A stretch of DNA of 64,000 nucleotides from Akebia trifoliata (GCA_017979445.1 CM030711.1:44811560-44875559); one strand, 5' to 3'. Positions 36,001 through 47,300 are shown, numbered from the stretch's first letter. Made by a program: numbers and translations. The notes: generated by a model not told the origin, from the letters alone.

Positions 36001-39000
36001 TTTATTCTCGGGCGCTCGGACTAAAAGTCCAAACCCCCGAGAGGGGGTATTGTGGAGGATATTTCTCACTAGGAACTGAGGGGTGACACGTGGCACCTAT
36101 GGATTTGAGTTTGGTATGGATATACGAGGGTAAGCTCGGTAGAAAATACAAAATATGTACGAGATACGTCCCAAAATCCCCTTCTAAGTTGGAGAAGGGT
36201 AAAATCGGTGGTAGGATCCAATTAAGTCCTAAGGTCTCATCTCTATATATATAGATGGACAAATAAGCTAAAAGGTATGATTTTCTCCCCGCTCCAAACT
36301 GGACTCATTTTTGTACTAAATCTCTGACTTGGGCGTCGGAGTGGTGTCGATGTAGGTACACCTAGGAGAACGAGGAGAGGGGATCGCAAGGTGGCATCTG
36401 AGATCGAAAAGTAGAGCGAAAATGCGCATCTACAATAGTCATGATATTTTTGGAGTTGAACTTAGTCTTTATTGCCCTTCCTCTTCATAGTTATTTGCAT
36501 TGGAAGTGTTTCTCTCTTGAATAAGATTAAGTCCCTGTGTATTGAGTATAGTTTCTTGGTGGCATGCCATTTCCTATGCATTAGAGCATGCACATTTTAT
36601 TTTATTTTTTGGAAAAGTGCACATCCTTATGTTGTTTTGGCCATAAATATAGGAGGGCTAATGAATGTTGGGATATCATCCATATCATGAAATGTTTGAA
36701 CATTATAAGCCTTTGAGCCTTATTTTGAATTGAGGAACATTGTATCTTTAATTTGTTTTATTTTATACCATTATTATTTACTTGAATCATTTCAACTCTT
36801 TTCTCTTGGTTCATCCACCCAAAACGAAAGTTATAAAAAAAACTGGTTTTTTAATAGTTCCTCTCCTAAGCCCCATGTTTCTTTATAGAGAAATGAAAAA
36901 TAATGAGAGTTGAAGGGGGTCAAGCGCATTGCCTTCTCAACTCGCTTAGATCTCTGACCTCATGTACTGTTTTTCTCTCATGAGAGTGGATGATTTGAGA
37001 AGGTTAGGTTGGAGTACCACACCCTATGGCGAATCATCAACTTCCCCCAAAAATGAAGGCCCAAAACTCGAACATAGGTTTGTGTGGAAAAGTGGTGAGT
37101 TCGCTTTTTACCCATTTGTTGAATTGCTTGAGGTCTGAACAGACAAATGGAACAACGATCCCTGATGGAACTACACTATTAGTAGGATGAAAAGCTGTAA
37201 TGCCTCATTAGCAAATGGAGGACCAAACATAGGCCCTAGTGCTTCAATGTCGTCGTAAAGAGCTTCCCCTTTTATTCATGTTCCAGTGATTTGTCTTAGT
37301 TACTTGTGTAATATGCACTTCCGGGCAACTTCTCTGCGGTTATGAGAGTGTGGTAGTGCTCTTTTTAAAGCCTCTTTTGCCTTCCGCGTAATCTTTTAAC
37401 CTGTGGACTATATACTTACAGATCAATCTACAAAGACTAAATTTGTATCTCTTGGCTAGGGACTGATAGATTCTGATATACTCTTTTATGCATGTGTGGT
37501 CTAGATCCAATATGAGAGACTCAAAAAAACGATAGTACTTTTATGTTTCACAAGATTATCCTGTTATTTCAAAGATATTGTGAGATTTAAGTATCTTGTT
37601 CTCTCTTAGGAAAAACCTGAAAATATCACAAGAAAACAACGATTACAGGAACTCACTCCACGATAGCTTACAATTCTATTTACCCTTATTTTTATTTTTT
37701 CTAACTTTTTCCCAAGAAAACAAATTTTAAAATGAGTTTGTGCCAATTTTTTTTGTCTGGATGTCCTGTTTTAGTGTCTAGGTCAAGGAGAATAAATTAT
37801 TGGTCACATCCATATACTACTGTTGAAACTCAGTTTTTCTTTATCCTTTACTTCATCTTTTTCTCTAACTAGTTGTTTCTTTTGCAGGAACATGTGGTGC
37901 GGTTAGTCGTCAAGCTTCTAGCTCCTCCTGTACCTCCCAATTTTACCGGGCTGGGGAGCCATTTAGTTGATTATATGTCCATGCTGAATGCAGTACTTTT
38001 TGGGTTGTCCTCTGCTGATACTGTGCATGTTATTTCTTTGCACGGTATGGTAAGTGATTACTTTCTCATTATTCATTGTGTTTCATATTTTATTGTGCTA
38101 CAATTCTCATACATTTTTGCGGAAGTCTAAGTTCATATAAAATTAGATTTCCTACCTTTTGTATGCAGTCATCAACCTTAGCCATTACATGAACTAGAAG
38201 GTGGTATGTGCAAACGCACGTCTCTGAAGGGCTTATTTGAAATTTAAAATATTAAGTAAAAGGGATATTTTGTAATTTTGAAAACTAATGAACGTGTCGT
38301 GGGATTGCAATTTTCTTGGTTTTTGACCAAAATGGCCCTGATTATTTTCAGTTTAAATGTTAAGGTTGGGTATTTTTGGAAGCCAAATTTTGGTGTCGAA
38401 CTACTTTTACTCCGCCTTCTCATTATAATGGTAAAGATGTGCCAAAATTGACTTGTCACTGTAATAGGGCCTCCACAATATATATATATATATATTTATG
38501 GGTAAGCTGGACTTGAACCCACAACCTCAAAGTTATGGATCTAAGCCCGGCCTCCACAAATTTAGCTGGTTCTGCTTGATGTGTTCAGGCTAATTGTCCT
38601 TCTGTATTGATAAAGGCAGTCTTCCTTCTTTTCTTTTTTTTTTGTTTAACTTTTGGTTGGTAAAGTGTCCTATTATGTTACAAGGCCACTCCACTTATTA
38701 AAGCAAAGTTACTTTGACCTGTATCCGATGAAATTCTTTGTGGTCTATGCCAGACATGCATCATAATTTTTTATTTTTATTTTTTCTTTTTGAAGTTGCA
38801 GTTCACATGCTTTCTAATGGATTTAAAGTTTCAATTACAGGTCCCGGAAGTTGCAGCTTCTTTAATGCCACTTTGTGAGGCTTTTGGATCACTCATACCC
38901 ACACCAAGTCACAAACCATGCGTTGGGGATGAGAGCTCAGTTTACACAGTCTTTTCTTGTGCATTTCTCTTTCTCCTTCGTTTGTGGAAATTCTATAGAC

Positions 39001-42000
39001 CCCCTCATGAGCACTGTATAACAGAGGGAGGGGGGTACAATGGATATGAGCTTACTCTGGAATATCTTTTGATATTACACAACAGCCGCATTGCATCGCA
39101 TAAATCTACATCCACAAATAAAATCAACAAAGTTGAGAACCCACTTGAAACATCTTCTTCAGGTCAACCCATATATATTGAATCGTTTCCAAAATTGCGA
39201 GCTTGGTATTGTCAAAACAAAGCTTGTATAGCCTCCACTCTCTCCAGCCTCGGTAGTGGAAATCCAGTTCACCAAGTTGCCAATAAGATCTTAAATATGA
39301 TTTACTGGAAAATGACTAAAGGCGGGATCATGACCGGTAAACCTTCAACACCTTCGGGCAGCAGCATAAGTGGGTCCCCTGTAACTACAGTAGAAGATGT
39401 TTATGAGAGACCCATGCTTCCTGCATGGGAGGTCTTGGAAGCCACCCCTTTCGTTCTTGAGGCTGTCTTAACTGCATGTGCCCATGGAAGGCTATCATCA
39501 AGGGACTTAACGACAGGTTATTTGGAGCTTCTTGATATATTGTTTTATTTGTTTTACTGGTTCCTTTTTTTTCGCCCCTTTTCCATACTTGTTGTTTTTT
39601 ATTTTTCATGGCTAAGCAAACTAGGGTTTGTGGTTAATGGAAGTGAAGGTGGGTTCAATGTGATTTGAACCTAGGTCATGGGTTCAACTCTCCTCAAACC
39701 TTTTCTTAGATATATGTACAACCAATCAAGACGCCCAGATATGGATACTTTATTTAGACACTTGGACAGAAGCGGGGATTCTTCTCATCGTTTCTCAAAA
39801 TCCAAGACACAGATACGGACTTGTTATCCTATCCAATGTCTTGATGCCGTGCCATGTCTTTTGTTTTTTTAATACAAACATGTATGTTATATCCAATATC
39901 TTGATATCATGCTTTGTGTTTTTTAGATTTTATAAGTTTTGAGTATCATTTTATCTTTTATTCAGAATGCAAAATGTAACCAGCCTTCTAATTTTTTTTT
40001 CTACAGCGAGACATTTAATTTACTCTTTACATATTTTTGATGACAAAACAAACAGGCAAACTGGTATGAGTTAAGGAAATTTCCATATAATGCAACCCAA
40101 TGGCTGTCCTCCCTTTGTAATCCTTCCCCTCCATAAAGAGGGTTGGGATTTAATCTCGACATGAATCTCGAGGACAACTTTCAACTTTATTCCTTTGTTC
40201 TTTCCCCCTTTTCAATAATACCCTTTCAACTTTATATATTACCTTTCCTCTTTTCCCTTTTTTCCAATAATAAACCTTCAACTTTATTGTCTTTCCTTTT
40301 CTCCCCCTTTTCCAATAGTACCCCTCTAATGTTATTGTCTTTTCTCTTCTATCCCTTAACCCTGAACAGGATACCCGTGCCATAGGCATGAGCAAACTAC
40401 AACATAGAATTATTCGTAAGTATACATTATTTGCTCCGGTCTCCTGTGGATAGTAGTGAATTTCTCGTTGATATTTTAAGGATAAAATATTTAGGGGACC
40501 AATTTTATGAACTACTGGAGATACTTGGACTGAATATGAAAAATCAGTTATATGGTTTCCTAATACTACTACCAAACAAAGCTTTTTCTTATACCTTGAG
40601 CAATCAGTACATCCTTCGTAAATTCTTGAATGCCTTGTAGGTCTAAGGGACCTGGTGGACTTTCTTCCGGCTTCTCTTGCAACTATTGTTACCTACTTCT
40701 CCGCCGAAGTTACTCGTGGTATCTGGAAACCCGTTTCAATGAATGGAATAGATTGGCCTAGTCCAGCGGCTACCCTTTTCTCAATTGAATCTGAAATAAA
40801 AGAAATACTTGCTCCTCTTGGTGTTACTTTACCCAAGTCTCCCACAGGTACATTTTACCACTCTTATCATATGTTTGTTGTCTATTCACATGCTTACGGC
40901 ACCATATCTATTATTATCTTTCAATTTTATGTGAACATGGTTTTAAATCTCGTCTGAGACTGAGATGACTCACCCGAGTCATCTCACCATCGTCCTTAAA
41001 CAAGACAGATGGACATGGTGTCTCACATCCGCAGAATGTCATGAGAGAAACGAGTTGACTCGGATGCTACTTTGAAAATCTGGGCCGAGGCAGTAAAACT
41101 CGTCCGAGTCAATCGGGATTTTGTATATAATTACTATTTTTTAATGTAAACATTTATTAGCTAAATAGAATATGATTTTATGATAAAACATCTTCTAATC
41201 TACCTTATTTTATAATAAAAAATTATAATTATTTTCCTATATATATTACTACATAATTATAAATCGAGTTATGTGGTTTATCTTGTCCGAGACAAAACGT
41301 CAAACCGAGATTTGAAACCATGTATGTGAAAATTGACACAAACATTCGTAAGTATTTTTTTGTGCCTTATTTTGTAGGAGTTGCATCGGTGATGCTTCCA
41401 TTGCCAGTGGCGGCCATGGTCAGTTTAACCATAACATTCAAACTCGAAAAGAGCTTGGAGTACATTCATGTTGTTTCAGGACCTGCCTTGGAAAGTTGTG
41501 CATCAAGTTGTCCTTGGCCTGGCATGCCAATCATTGGAGCTCTGTGGGCCCAAAAGGTCCGCCGTTTGCATGACTACATAGTCGTGACATGCTCTCGCTC
41601 TGTCTTCAGACATAATAAAGAAGCTATCGCCCAGCTTCTTCGAAGCTGCTTCACCTCCTTTCTCGGGTCACCACATGTTGTGGTCTGTCCAGCTACGGCT
41701 CAAATGGGTGTGAATGGTCTCTTAGGCAGCAACGTATCAGCTTTAGGCCCCCGCCCTTCTATTGCACCCGGTTTTCTATACCTCGGTACGTGCAGGAGTT
41801 TGCAGAACTTCAATTTCGTGAACAATGTGATCGTAGAGCTTGTCGTAGAGTCAGCCCAAGAATCAGCCGCTGGTTGGGCCCACACGAACTCTGCTCGCTT
41901 GAAGTCGAGTCGGTCATCATTAGCCTCAGCCACAGCTAGGGCCAAAGAAGTGGCCATGCTTGGTGCAAGCCTTTTATGCGTCACGGGTGGTGTACAGCTT

Positions 42001-42471
42001 GTCCAAGTGTTGTATCAGGAAACAATATCAATGTGGTTACTCTCGACGAGGGATAGGAAGCATGGAGGTGTGGGTCCCATCTCATGTATTCTCGAGGGTT
42101 ATACAATGGCCTATCTGATGTTCTTGTCGGGGTCTTTTGTTTGGGGTGTTGGGGAGACGTGTTCCACACGGCCGCTCTCTAGACGACCTCGTATTTTGAG
42201 GGTGCACATGGATTTTATAGCGGGAGCACTAGAGGGGAATATATCACTTGGGTGTGAACCTGCCACATGGAAGGCGTATGTGTCGTGCTTCGTGGGTTTA
42301 ATAGTGAGTTTCGCACCGGTGTGGATAAGGGAGATAAAGCATGAGACATTGAGGAAATTGGCCGATGGTTTGAGAGGTTGGCATGAGTGTGAACTGGCGC
42401 TTTCACTTCTTGAAAGAGGTGGGGCAGAAACCATGGGGTATGTAGCTGAACTGGTCAGTGTGATTGATTGA
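18013..42471 (+). CDS. MED33A: Mediator tail subunit MED33 (MED33A/RFR1-REF4 type), 12 exons, 1322 aa
   Basis: Large plant-specific Mediator tail subunit; the Arabidopsis paralogues RFR1 and REF4 limit phenylpropanoid pathway expression. Exons: 18013-18305, 19448-19558, 22281-22634, 28120-28442, 28734-28825, 28918-29248, 29352-29562, 29651-29765, 37888-38049, 38841-39516, 40641-40847, 41378-42471. All are GT-AG, phases agree, and the sum is 3969 nt with no internal stop. Recognisable family blocks: LALLTPRVIPNRR (exons 1-2), ELIKTL...WQQTFQALWISALRLVQRERDP (exons 5-6), FSCAFLFLLRLWKFYRPP (exon 10), PLPVAAMVSLTITFKLEKS (exon 12). Length is close to the Arabidopsis proteins (about 1300 aa). The donor after exon 5 (GTTGAG) is weak and intron 5 is only 92 bp. 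Introns 3 (5.5 kb) and 8 (8.1 kb) are swollen by transposons. A-type and B-type paralogues cannot be separated with certainty. The start could also be the next ATG (18016) or Met7. Confidence 0.94.
21390..22150 (+). pseudogene. LINE-1 3' fragment (reverse-transcriptase C-terminal zinc region)
   Basis: Broken frames in MED33 intron 2 encode WGPKVPSKILFFIWTTALEK, then ILTMDQL and CxxC-like FLCNRERG, the usual plant L1 module after the RT domain, followed downstream by FMGLFGV in another frame. It ends in an A-rich tail (22133-22160). Stops and shifts show it is dead; the RT core is absent. Confidence 0.7.
23381..23484 (+). mobile_element. Short tRNA-derived SINE with perfect 17-bp TSD
   Basis: A-box-like TAGCTAAGTGGTAAG and B-box-like AGATTCAAACTC are spaced as in tRNA-type pol III promoters, and an A-rich tail follows. 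Flanked by the identical 17-mer GATGCCCCGACAAACAA (23364-23380 and 23485-23501). It landed close to an older L1 fragment in MED33 intron 3. Confidence 0.85.
23690..24060 (-). pseudogene. LINE-1 fragment, minus strand
   Basis: The minus-strand frame encodes LVKRGLYDWEVKEIASLTNI, then PFVEDRRVWGCS and VWSRVHKFHR with a shifted SFVWTAALDKF-like end, matching the RT-downstream part of plant L1 elements. Frame breaks; no complete ORF. Confidence 0.65.
24763..25264. mobile_element. Purine-armed MITE (copy 2), MED33 intron 3
   Basis: TTTGGATTAAGAGAAGCAGA at the left is inverted as TTCTCTTCTCTCAATCCAAA at the right. An internal second TTTGGATTGAAAGAGAAG suggests a nested or duplicated arm. Confidence 0.55.
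26020..26837. mobile_element. TIR element in MED33 intron 3
   Basis: About 55-bp inverted ends: GAGACAATGACTGTGAAGGA...GAGAATATGTACC on the left is inverted as GGTACATATTCTC...GCGGTCATTGTCCC on the right. AAAAATA-containing flanks hint at a target duplication. Related sequence lies near 42880-43080. Non-coding. Confidence 0.6.
27053..27212. mobile_element. Palindromic element with shared core (G)
   Basis: Arms GTTGGAGTAACATTGAAATG and CATTTTAATGTTACTTCAGC. Core on minus: CCATTGATGCTTTTCATCGA, GATACGAGTGAAG, GTCTATGG. Intact relative of the element split in P450 intron 2. Confidence 0.7.
28479..28663. mobile_element. MITE filling MED33 intron 4
   Basis: GGGTTTTGTTAATGTGTG...AAAGTGCAATAAATAC is inverted as GTATTTAATGCACTTTAA...GTTAGCAAAACCC. 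It makes up about 185 of the 291 bp of intron 4. Same family as 7225-7396. Confidence 0.7.
30258..31250 (-). pseudogene. RTE-clade LINE reverse-transcriptase remnant
   Basis: Minus strand, MED33 intron 8. Broken frames recall the plant RTE RT: FVDDVVF near 31045, LELWTKILFSKGFRISRTKT near 30965, MLYGAE near 30665, then SQVR.FGHVQRRS near 30490. The 3' end at about 30258 is AAGGCTTTGTTGTTTGTTGT, the RTE tail. Many stops and shifts; ancient. Codes for nothing now. Confidence 0.7.
31255..31370 (+). repeat. Possible SINE fragment
   Basis: Contains CCCAGTTTAACTGGTAGTGT and GTGGGATTAGTCAAATGCTC, which recall the body of the SINE at 60613-60849 (GGGATTAGTC). No tail or target duplication is clear. 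Confidence 0.3.
31800..32183 (+). repeat. 5' LTR
   Basis: 384 bp, TGTGGAGGAT...GCATCTACA. Holds a TATATATATAG promoter-like stretch near 31992 and is followed at once by the TGGCGCC primer-binding site. Differs from the 3' LTR at about five positions. Confidence 0.9.
34208..34420 (+). repeat. 53-bp minisatellite, 4 units
   Basis: Units begin AAAGCCTTGGCCCTTCACTG at 34208, 34261, 34314 and 34367 (53, 53, 53 and 54 bp). They share the AAAGCCTTGGCCC start and GCCGAGCCC centre with the 67-bp array that follows directly, so the two arrays are related variants. Confidence 0.9.
34421..35677 (+). repeat. 67-bp minisatellite with higher-order structure, about 19 units
   Basis: Units begin AAAGCCTTGGCC at 34421, 34488, 34555, 34622, 34681, 34748, 34815, 34882, 34949, 35016, 35083, 35150, 35209, 35276, 35343, 35410, 35477, 35544 and 35611. 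All are 67 bp except those at 34622 and 35150, which are 59 bp. Variant order recurs (a unit ending ATATATC, then one with GTCGAGCC, later the 59-bp unit, then one ending TTATTATTTATC), showing block duplications. The array ends in decayed units near 35680-35790. It sits upstream of the 3' LTR, where some Ty3/gypsy Tat-lineage elements carry tandem repeats. Confidence 0.92.
36051..36434 (+). repeat. 3' LTR
   Basis: 384 bp, same length and ends as the 5' LTR, preceded by the purine tract GAGAGGGGG at 36039-36047 and followed by the target-site copy ATAGT. Confidence 0.9.
36435..37887 (+). other. 3' part of MED33 intron 8
   Basis: About 1.45 kb of AT-rich intron between the LTR retrotransposon and exon 9. 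No gene, RNA or recognisable element seen. Confidence 0.6.
38479..38548 (-). mobile_element. Truncated tRNA-like SINE with 11-bp TSD
   Basis: Minus strand carries B-box GGGTTCAAGTCC and ends in a (TA)n-type tail. Flanked by GGCCTCCACAA on both sides (38468-38478 and 38549-38559). Only about 70 bp, so the A-box end is missing. MED33 intron 9. Confidence 0.65.
40936..41322. mobile_element. hAT-like MITE with 8-bp TSD in MED33 intron 11
   Basis: Ends CATGGTTTTAAATCTCG and CGAGATTTGAAACCATG, with a perfect 8-bp duplication TATGTGAA (40928-40935 and 41323-41330). The interior carries GAGATGACTC/GACTCGGATG motifs. The element stops 55 bp before exon 12. Confidence 0.88.
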
Positions 42472-43457
42472 TTGATTGAGTTCTGTTGAAGGTATCAATT
42501 GGTTTAAAGATCATAACATAATTGCATCCCATAGTTCCATTTTTTAGGTGTCTGCATCATTCATCAAACTTATGAAACCTGACCCAGTCCGGTATTTTGG
42601 GGGACCAGCCCGGTCTGACATTAGGTGCAGTGCAGCCCAGCCCATAGTTGAGATGGGCCTGGGTCTGGGTCTTTGACCTTGGATGCCCAGCCTAAATCGA
42701 CCCTGAGATATGTGACCACTTTGAAAACTATGGTTACTAAAATATTCATCCAAACGTGGAGGGGTACGTCTATATCACCTTTAAAAATTTTATAAAAACA
42801 GGGGAGACTTTGAAGTTTTCTTGAGGGGCTGGCATTCTCGATGTACACCCTTAATCAAATTCGATCATTAAAAAATAAAAAAGGACGATGACCGTGAAGA
42901 CCTTATGTACTAAAAAGTCCGTTCTAAAAAAAATGGACTTGATGGTACTTCTTTAAATATTAGTATAAAGATTATTTTTGAAGCGAAAATGTTGTAATTA
43001 TTCTTTCAAAGATTTGTTTAGGTCTAAATAAACGTTTCTATTTGAGAATGTTTGAGGTAATCCTGTGTTTTTAACATTAATGATGTGCCTCTTGACTATG
43101 GTCATCTCTTGTAGATAAATGAAAAAAATCTTTGTTTTCTGTTTGTAAAACTAGTTATCTTTAACTTACATAAATGATAATGATGATGATCATCATCATC
43201 AAATTGATTTGGTCGATGTATTTTAGATTTATTCAAATATACAAATAAGTAAAATATAATTTTAAAACTTGACTTGAAGTTGGCAAGTCGACTCAAATTG
43301 TTCGTGTATATTTGAGGTATTCTTCAGGTTCCAATAAAAACTCTATTTTTATTAGAAGTCCACATATTTAATTCTTTGTATTTTTCCCCATAATCTCCTG
43401 TCCTTTGGAGTAAATATTTTATTATTTATTTTCAATACTAATGGTATATCATTAGTC

Positions 43458-43790
43458 ACTTGGATTGAGAGAAATGAAGAGAAGAGAAGAGAAAATAAAT
43501 AAGTTCCTCTCAATATTTCTCTTGTTTGGATTGTTAAGTGGGGAGAGAAGAGAAAAGAGTTGGAGAGAAGATAAGATTAAAAAATGAGTTTTCTCTCCCC
43601 AAAAATGGAGAGAGGAGAGAAATCGAGAGAAATTCTTTTAAAATATTTTTAAATTTAACTCTGCCCTAATATCTCTTTCTCTCCTCTCAATCCAAAATTC
43701 CAAAATGGTCGAGAGAAATTGAGTTTCTCTTCTCTTCTGTTCTCTTAATGAGTTTTGCTTCTCTCCACTTCTCTTAACCCAAACAAAGTT
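43458..43790. mobile_element. Purine-armed MITE (copy 3), downstream of MED33
   Basis: CTTGGATTGAGAGAAATGAA is inverted as CTTCTCTCCACTTCTCTTAA, with GAGAAGAGAAGAG arms. Confidence 0.55.
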
Positions 43791-44364
43791 GGAGGTTAGT
43801 TTCAAATAAAATTCAAAGGGTTTTGAGAGACTATAATTCCCGATTGTCATGCGCTTGCAAACTGATGCCATGTATCTCTTGCCATGGTCTTCTCTAAGAG
43901 ACTAATAGAAAATGACTTAAATACCCTCACCTTAAACTCTCTAGTTAAACAGCCTTTCACTTGTATTCGATTGTTAGGTTAATTTTTTTCTCTATTATCT
44001 CTTCAACCTTCATATTCTATCTCCATCAAACCTCAAGTTCATCTGACAATTTGGAGGGGAATTATAATATTTTATGGGATTATATAAGTAGTGTCTTTGA
44101 GTTTTTTCCCCATTATTTTCGATCTCTCTAACAATCTTATCTTATTCTTAAGATTTGAAGATTGAAGAAGATACATTTTTTTAGATTAGAGGGTAAAAAC
44201 ATTATCATAATTGGTTGTTAATTGATGAATCGTTAATTGATTCATCGATTTAATGGTTTGATCCCTCATTTGGAGATTTTTTAGAAAATCCATAAGGTTG
44301 TTCATTGGACAATCCAATTTTTATATTAAAAACCTCTTTTGGAAAAAAAAAAAAAAAAAAAGAT

Positions 44365-47300
44365 CAGTTGATATAGACACACCCTTCTACATTTTGGTGA
44401 ATATTTGAGATCCCCTATGTTTCAAAATGATGGCATGCCACTTGACTTTGGTCTTTTGTAATAAGTTGATGGAAATTGATTTAAACGCCCTCATCTTTGA
44501 TTTGTAACCCAAAGACCTTCTCATCTTCTTCCCCAAAATCAATTGTCTTCAAACCTCAGAATACGATAGCATTTTTTAAATATTTAGGTTTTGGATAGAA
44601 AAATTCAAGGGTGACAACGATTTTGAAAACCATGAGGTTGAAGAACTTAAATAGAGATTAGTTTTCGAAAGAAAAAACAAGGGATTTTGGTCACATGCAT
44701 AGTAACAAGTTAAGATATGGTAATTGTGAAGACCATTTTTGTCATATTATCGAGATAAGGACACTTGTTTTTAAGTATCAAGTGGGCCCTAAGTTTAAAT
44801 ACCAATCTGATCCTTGGAAATCAATATTAAATGAAAATATCAATCTGGAATCAATGGTGGCTCAAAGTTAACACTTCTCGAAAAATGCATTCAGTAAAAT
44901 ATGATTCAACATCTTAAATTAAGTAGGAAACAATAAGCACGATGTTATTAATTTTATTAAGTTAGTTTGGTATTATCTAAAGGGAAAATTATGAAAAAAA
45001 TAAAAATAAAAAAAAATTTATTTATAAAAAACAATCTAAGTTTTAAAAAATTAGAAAAAAGATACAAATCCGATCATTCAAAGACTGGTTTTTCTCTCTT
45101 CACTTTTCTATCATCTTTCTCTCTCCTCAACATTTAAAAAAAAATTAATTTTTTTTTAAATACCGGTCATTCAAAGTCCGATTTTTCTCTCTCTTCATTT
45201 TTCTATCATCTTTCTCTCTCTTCAATATTTAAAAAAAATCAAATTTTTTTAAATACCGGTCATTCAAAGACCAATTTTTTCTCTCTCTTCACTTTTCTAC
45301 ATCTTTCTCTCTCCTCAACATTTAAAAAAAAAAGGAAAAATTATGAAAAAAATCCAAAAACAAAAATTATTTATCAAAAACAATCTAAGTTTTAAAAAAT
45401 TAGAAAAAAGATACAAATTCGATCATTCAAAGACCGATTTTTCTCTCTCTTCACTTTTCTATCATCTTTCTCTTTCCTCAACATTTAAAAAAAAAATTGA
45501 ATTTTTTTTAAATACCGGTCATTCAAATATCGATTTTTCTCTCTCTTCACTTTTCTATCATCTTTCTCTCTCCTCAACATTTAAAAAAAAATCGAATTTT
45601 TTTTAAATACCGGTCATTCAAAGACCGATTTTTATCTCTCTTCACTTTTCTACCTCTTTCTCTCTCCTCAACATTTAAAAAAAAGGAAAAATTATGAAAA
45701 AAATCCAAAAAAAAATTTATTTATAAAAAACAATCAAAGTTTTTAAAATTATAAAAAAGATACAAATTCGGTCATTCAAAGACTGATTTTTCTCTCTTCA
45801 CTTTTCTATCATTTTTTTCTCTCCTCAACATTTAAAAAAAATCAAATTTTTTTATAATACTGGTCATTCAAAGATCGGTTTTTCTCTTTCTTCACTTTTC
45901 TATCCTCTTTCTCTCTCCTCAACATTTAAAAAAAAAATCAAATTTTTTTAAAATACCTGTCATTCAAAGACCGGTTTTTCTCTCTCTTCACTTTTCTACC
46001 TCTTTCTCTCTCCTCAACATTTAAAAAAAAAATCGAATTTTTTTTAAATACCGGTCATTCAAAGACTGGTTTTTCTCTCTCATCACTTCTCTCTCCTCAA
46101 CATTTAAAAAAAAAATCGAATTTTTTTAAATACCGCTCATTCAAAGATCGGTTTTTCCTTCTCTTCACTCATCTCTTCCTCATCGATTTCAACAATGAAA
46201 TTTGCTCCATTTCAACAACGAAATTTATTCCATTTCAACAACACAACTTTATTCTCTCATCTAATTTTTACTCCATTTCAACAACTCTAGTTACTCCCTC
46301 ATCCACTTTTTACCCTTCATTTCTCTCTCTTCTCTTCTCTCTCATCTAAAAACGGCTATATAACGGTTGAATTTGAAAAAGAGGATAGAGAAAAAAATTT
46401 GATTTTTTTTAAATATTAAGAGAGAGAGAAACCGGTCTTTGAATGACCGGTATTTAAAAAAAATTCGATTTTTTTTAAATGTTGAGGAGAGAGAAATAGG
46501 TAGAAAAGTGAAGAGATAGAAAAATCGATCTTTGAGTGACCGGTATTTAAAAAAAATTCGATTTTTTTTAAATGTTGAGGAGAGAGAAAGAGGATAGAAA
46601 AGTGAAAAGAGAGAAAAATCGATCTTTGAATGACCGGTATTTAAAAAAAAAATCGATTCTTTTTTTTAAATGTTAAGGAGAGAGAAAGAGGATAGAAAAG
46701 TGAAAAGAGAGAAAAACCGGTCTTTGAATGACCGGTATTTAAAAAAAATTCAATTTTTTTTTAAATGTTGAGGAGAGAGAAAAATGATAAAAAAGTGAAG
46801 AGAGAGAAAAACCGGTCTTTGAATGACCGGATTTGTATCTTTTTTCTAATTTTTTAAAACTTAGATTGTTTTTGATAAATAAATTTTTTTTTTCTATTTT
46901 TTTTTCATAATTTTCCCTTATCTAAAAGAAGCATGAATATATGTGTTAAGGCTAAAACTCGAGGTGATTAGAACAAATGTGCAAATTAGATTTTGGATCC
47001 ATGCACAAATAACTTCGAATAACCTAACAAGTCGATAAAATAACATATTGAGTTTAATATGCACGTGAGAATAAGATAAAAAATATGATATAAACCCTTC
47101 TAATGCGCAAAATCTCCCTATTTACTGCAATATTTGAGAATACTTATCAAATCTGAAGAGGAAGTCACATTTTCTTACTTATCCCCCCCCCTCATAAAAC
47201 AATAAATCATACCAATTTAGCATTAATTGACCTGAGACGATGTTAATCAAACTCAAGTATCAATATTAATAAGGGATGTGCATAAAATCCTAGGACAGAG

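Larger units (their letters stand above)
31800..36434 (+). mobile_element. Non-autonomous LTR retrotransposon (LARD-like) in MED33 intron 8
   Basis: Two 384-bp direct LTRs (31800-32183 and 36051-36434) start TG and end CA. They are followed by a primer-binding-type TGGCGCC (32186) and preceded by a purine run GAGAGGGGG (36039-36047). Flanks are GTAGT (31795-31799) and ATAGT (36435-36439), a 5-bp target duplication with one change. The 3.9-kb interior has no gag, protease, RT or integrase reading frame in any frame, so it must move with help from another element. Reading the LTRs against each other shows about five substitutions, so the insertion is recent. Plus orientation is set by the PBS and PPT order. 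A minisatellite fills the part before the 3' LTR. Confidence 0.9.

Noticed and set aside
42111..42434. Minus-strand open frames opposite MED33 exon 12
   Set aside because: They are shadows of the long MED33 exon, which matches the family throughout.
44982..46917. CRISPR-like array
   Set aside because: Repeats with short spacing exist, but units are contiguous, inverted in the right half, and the context is a plant transposon; CRISPR arrays are prokaryotic.
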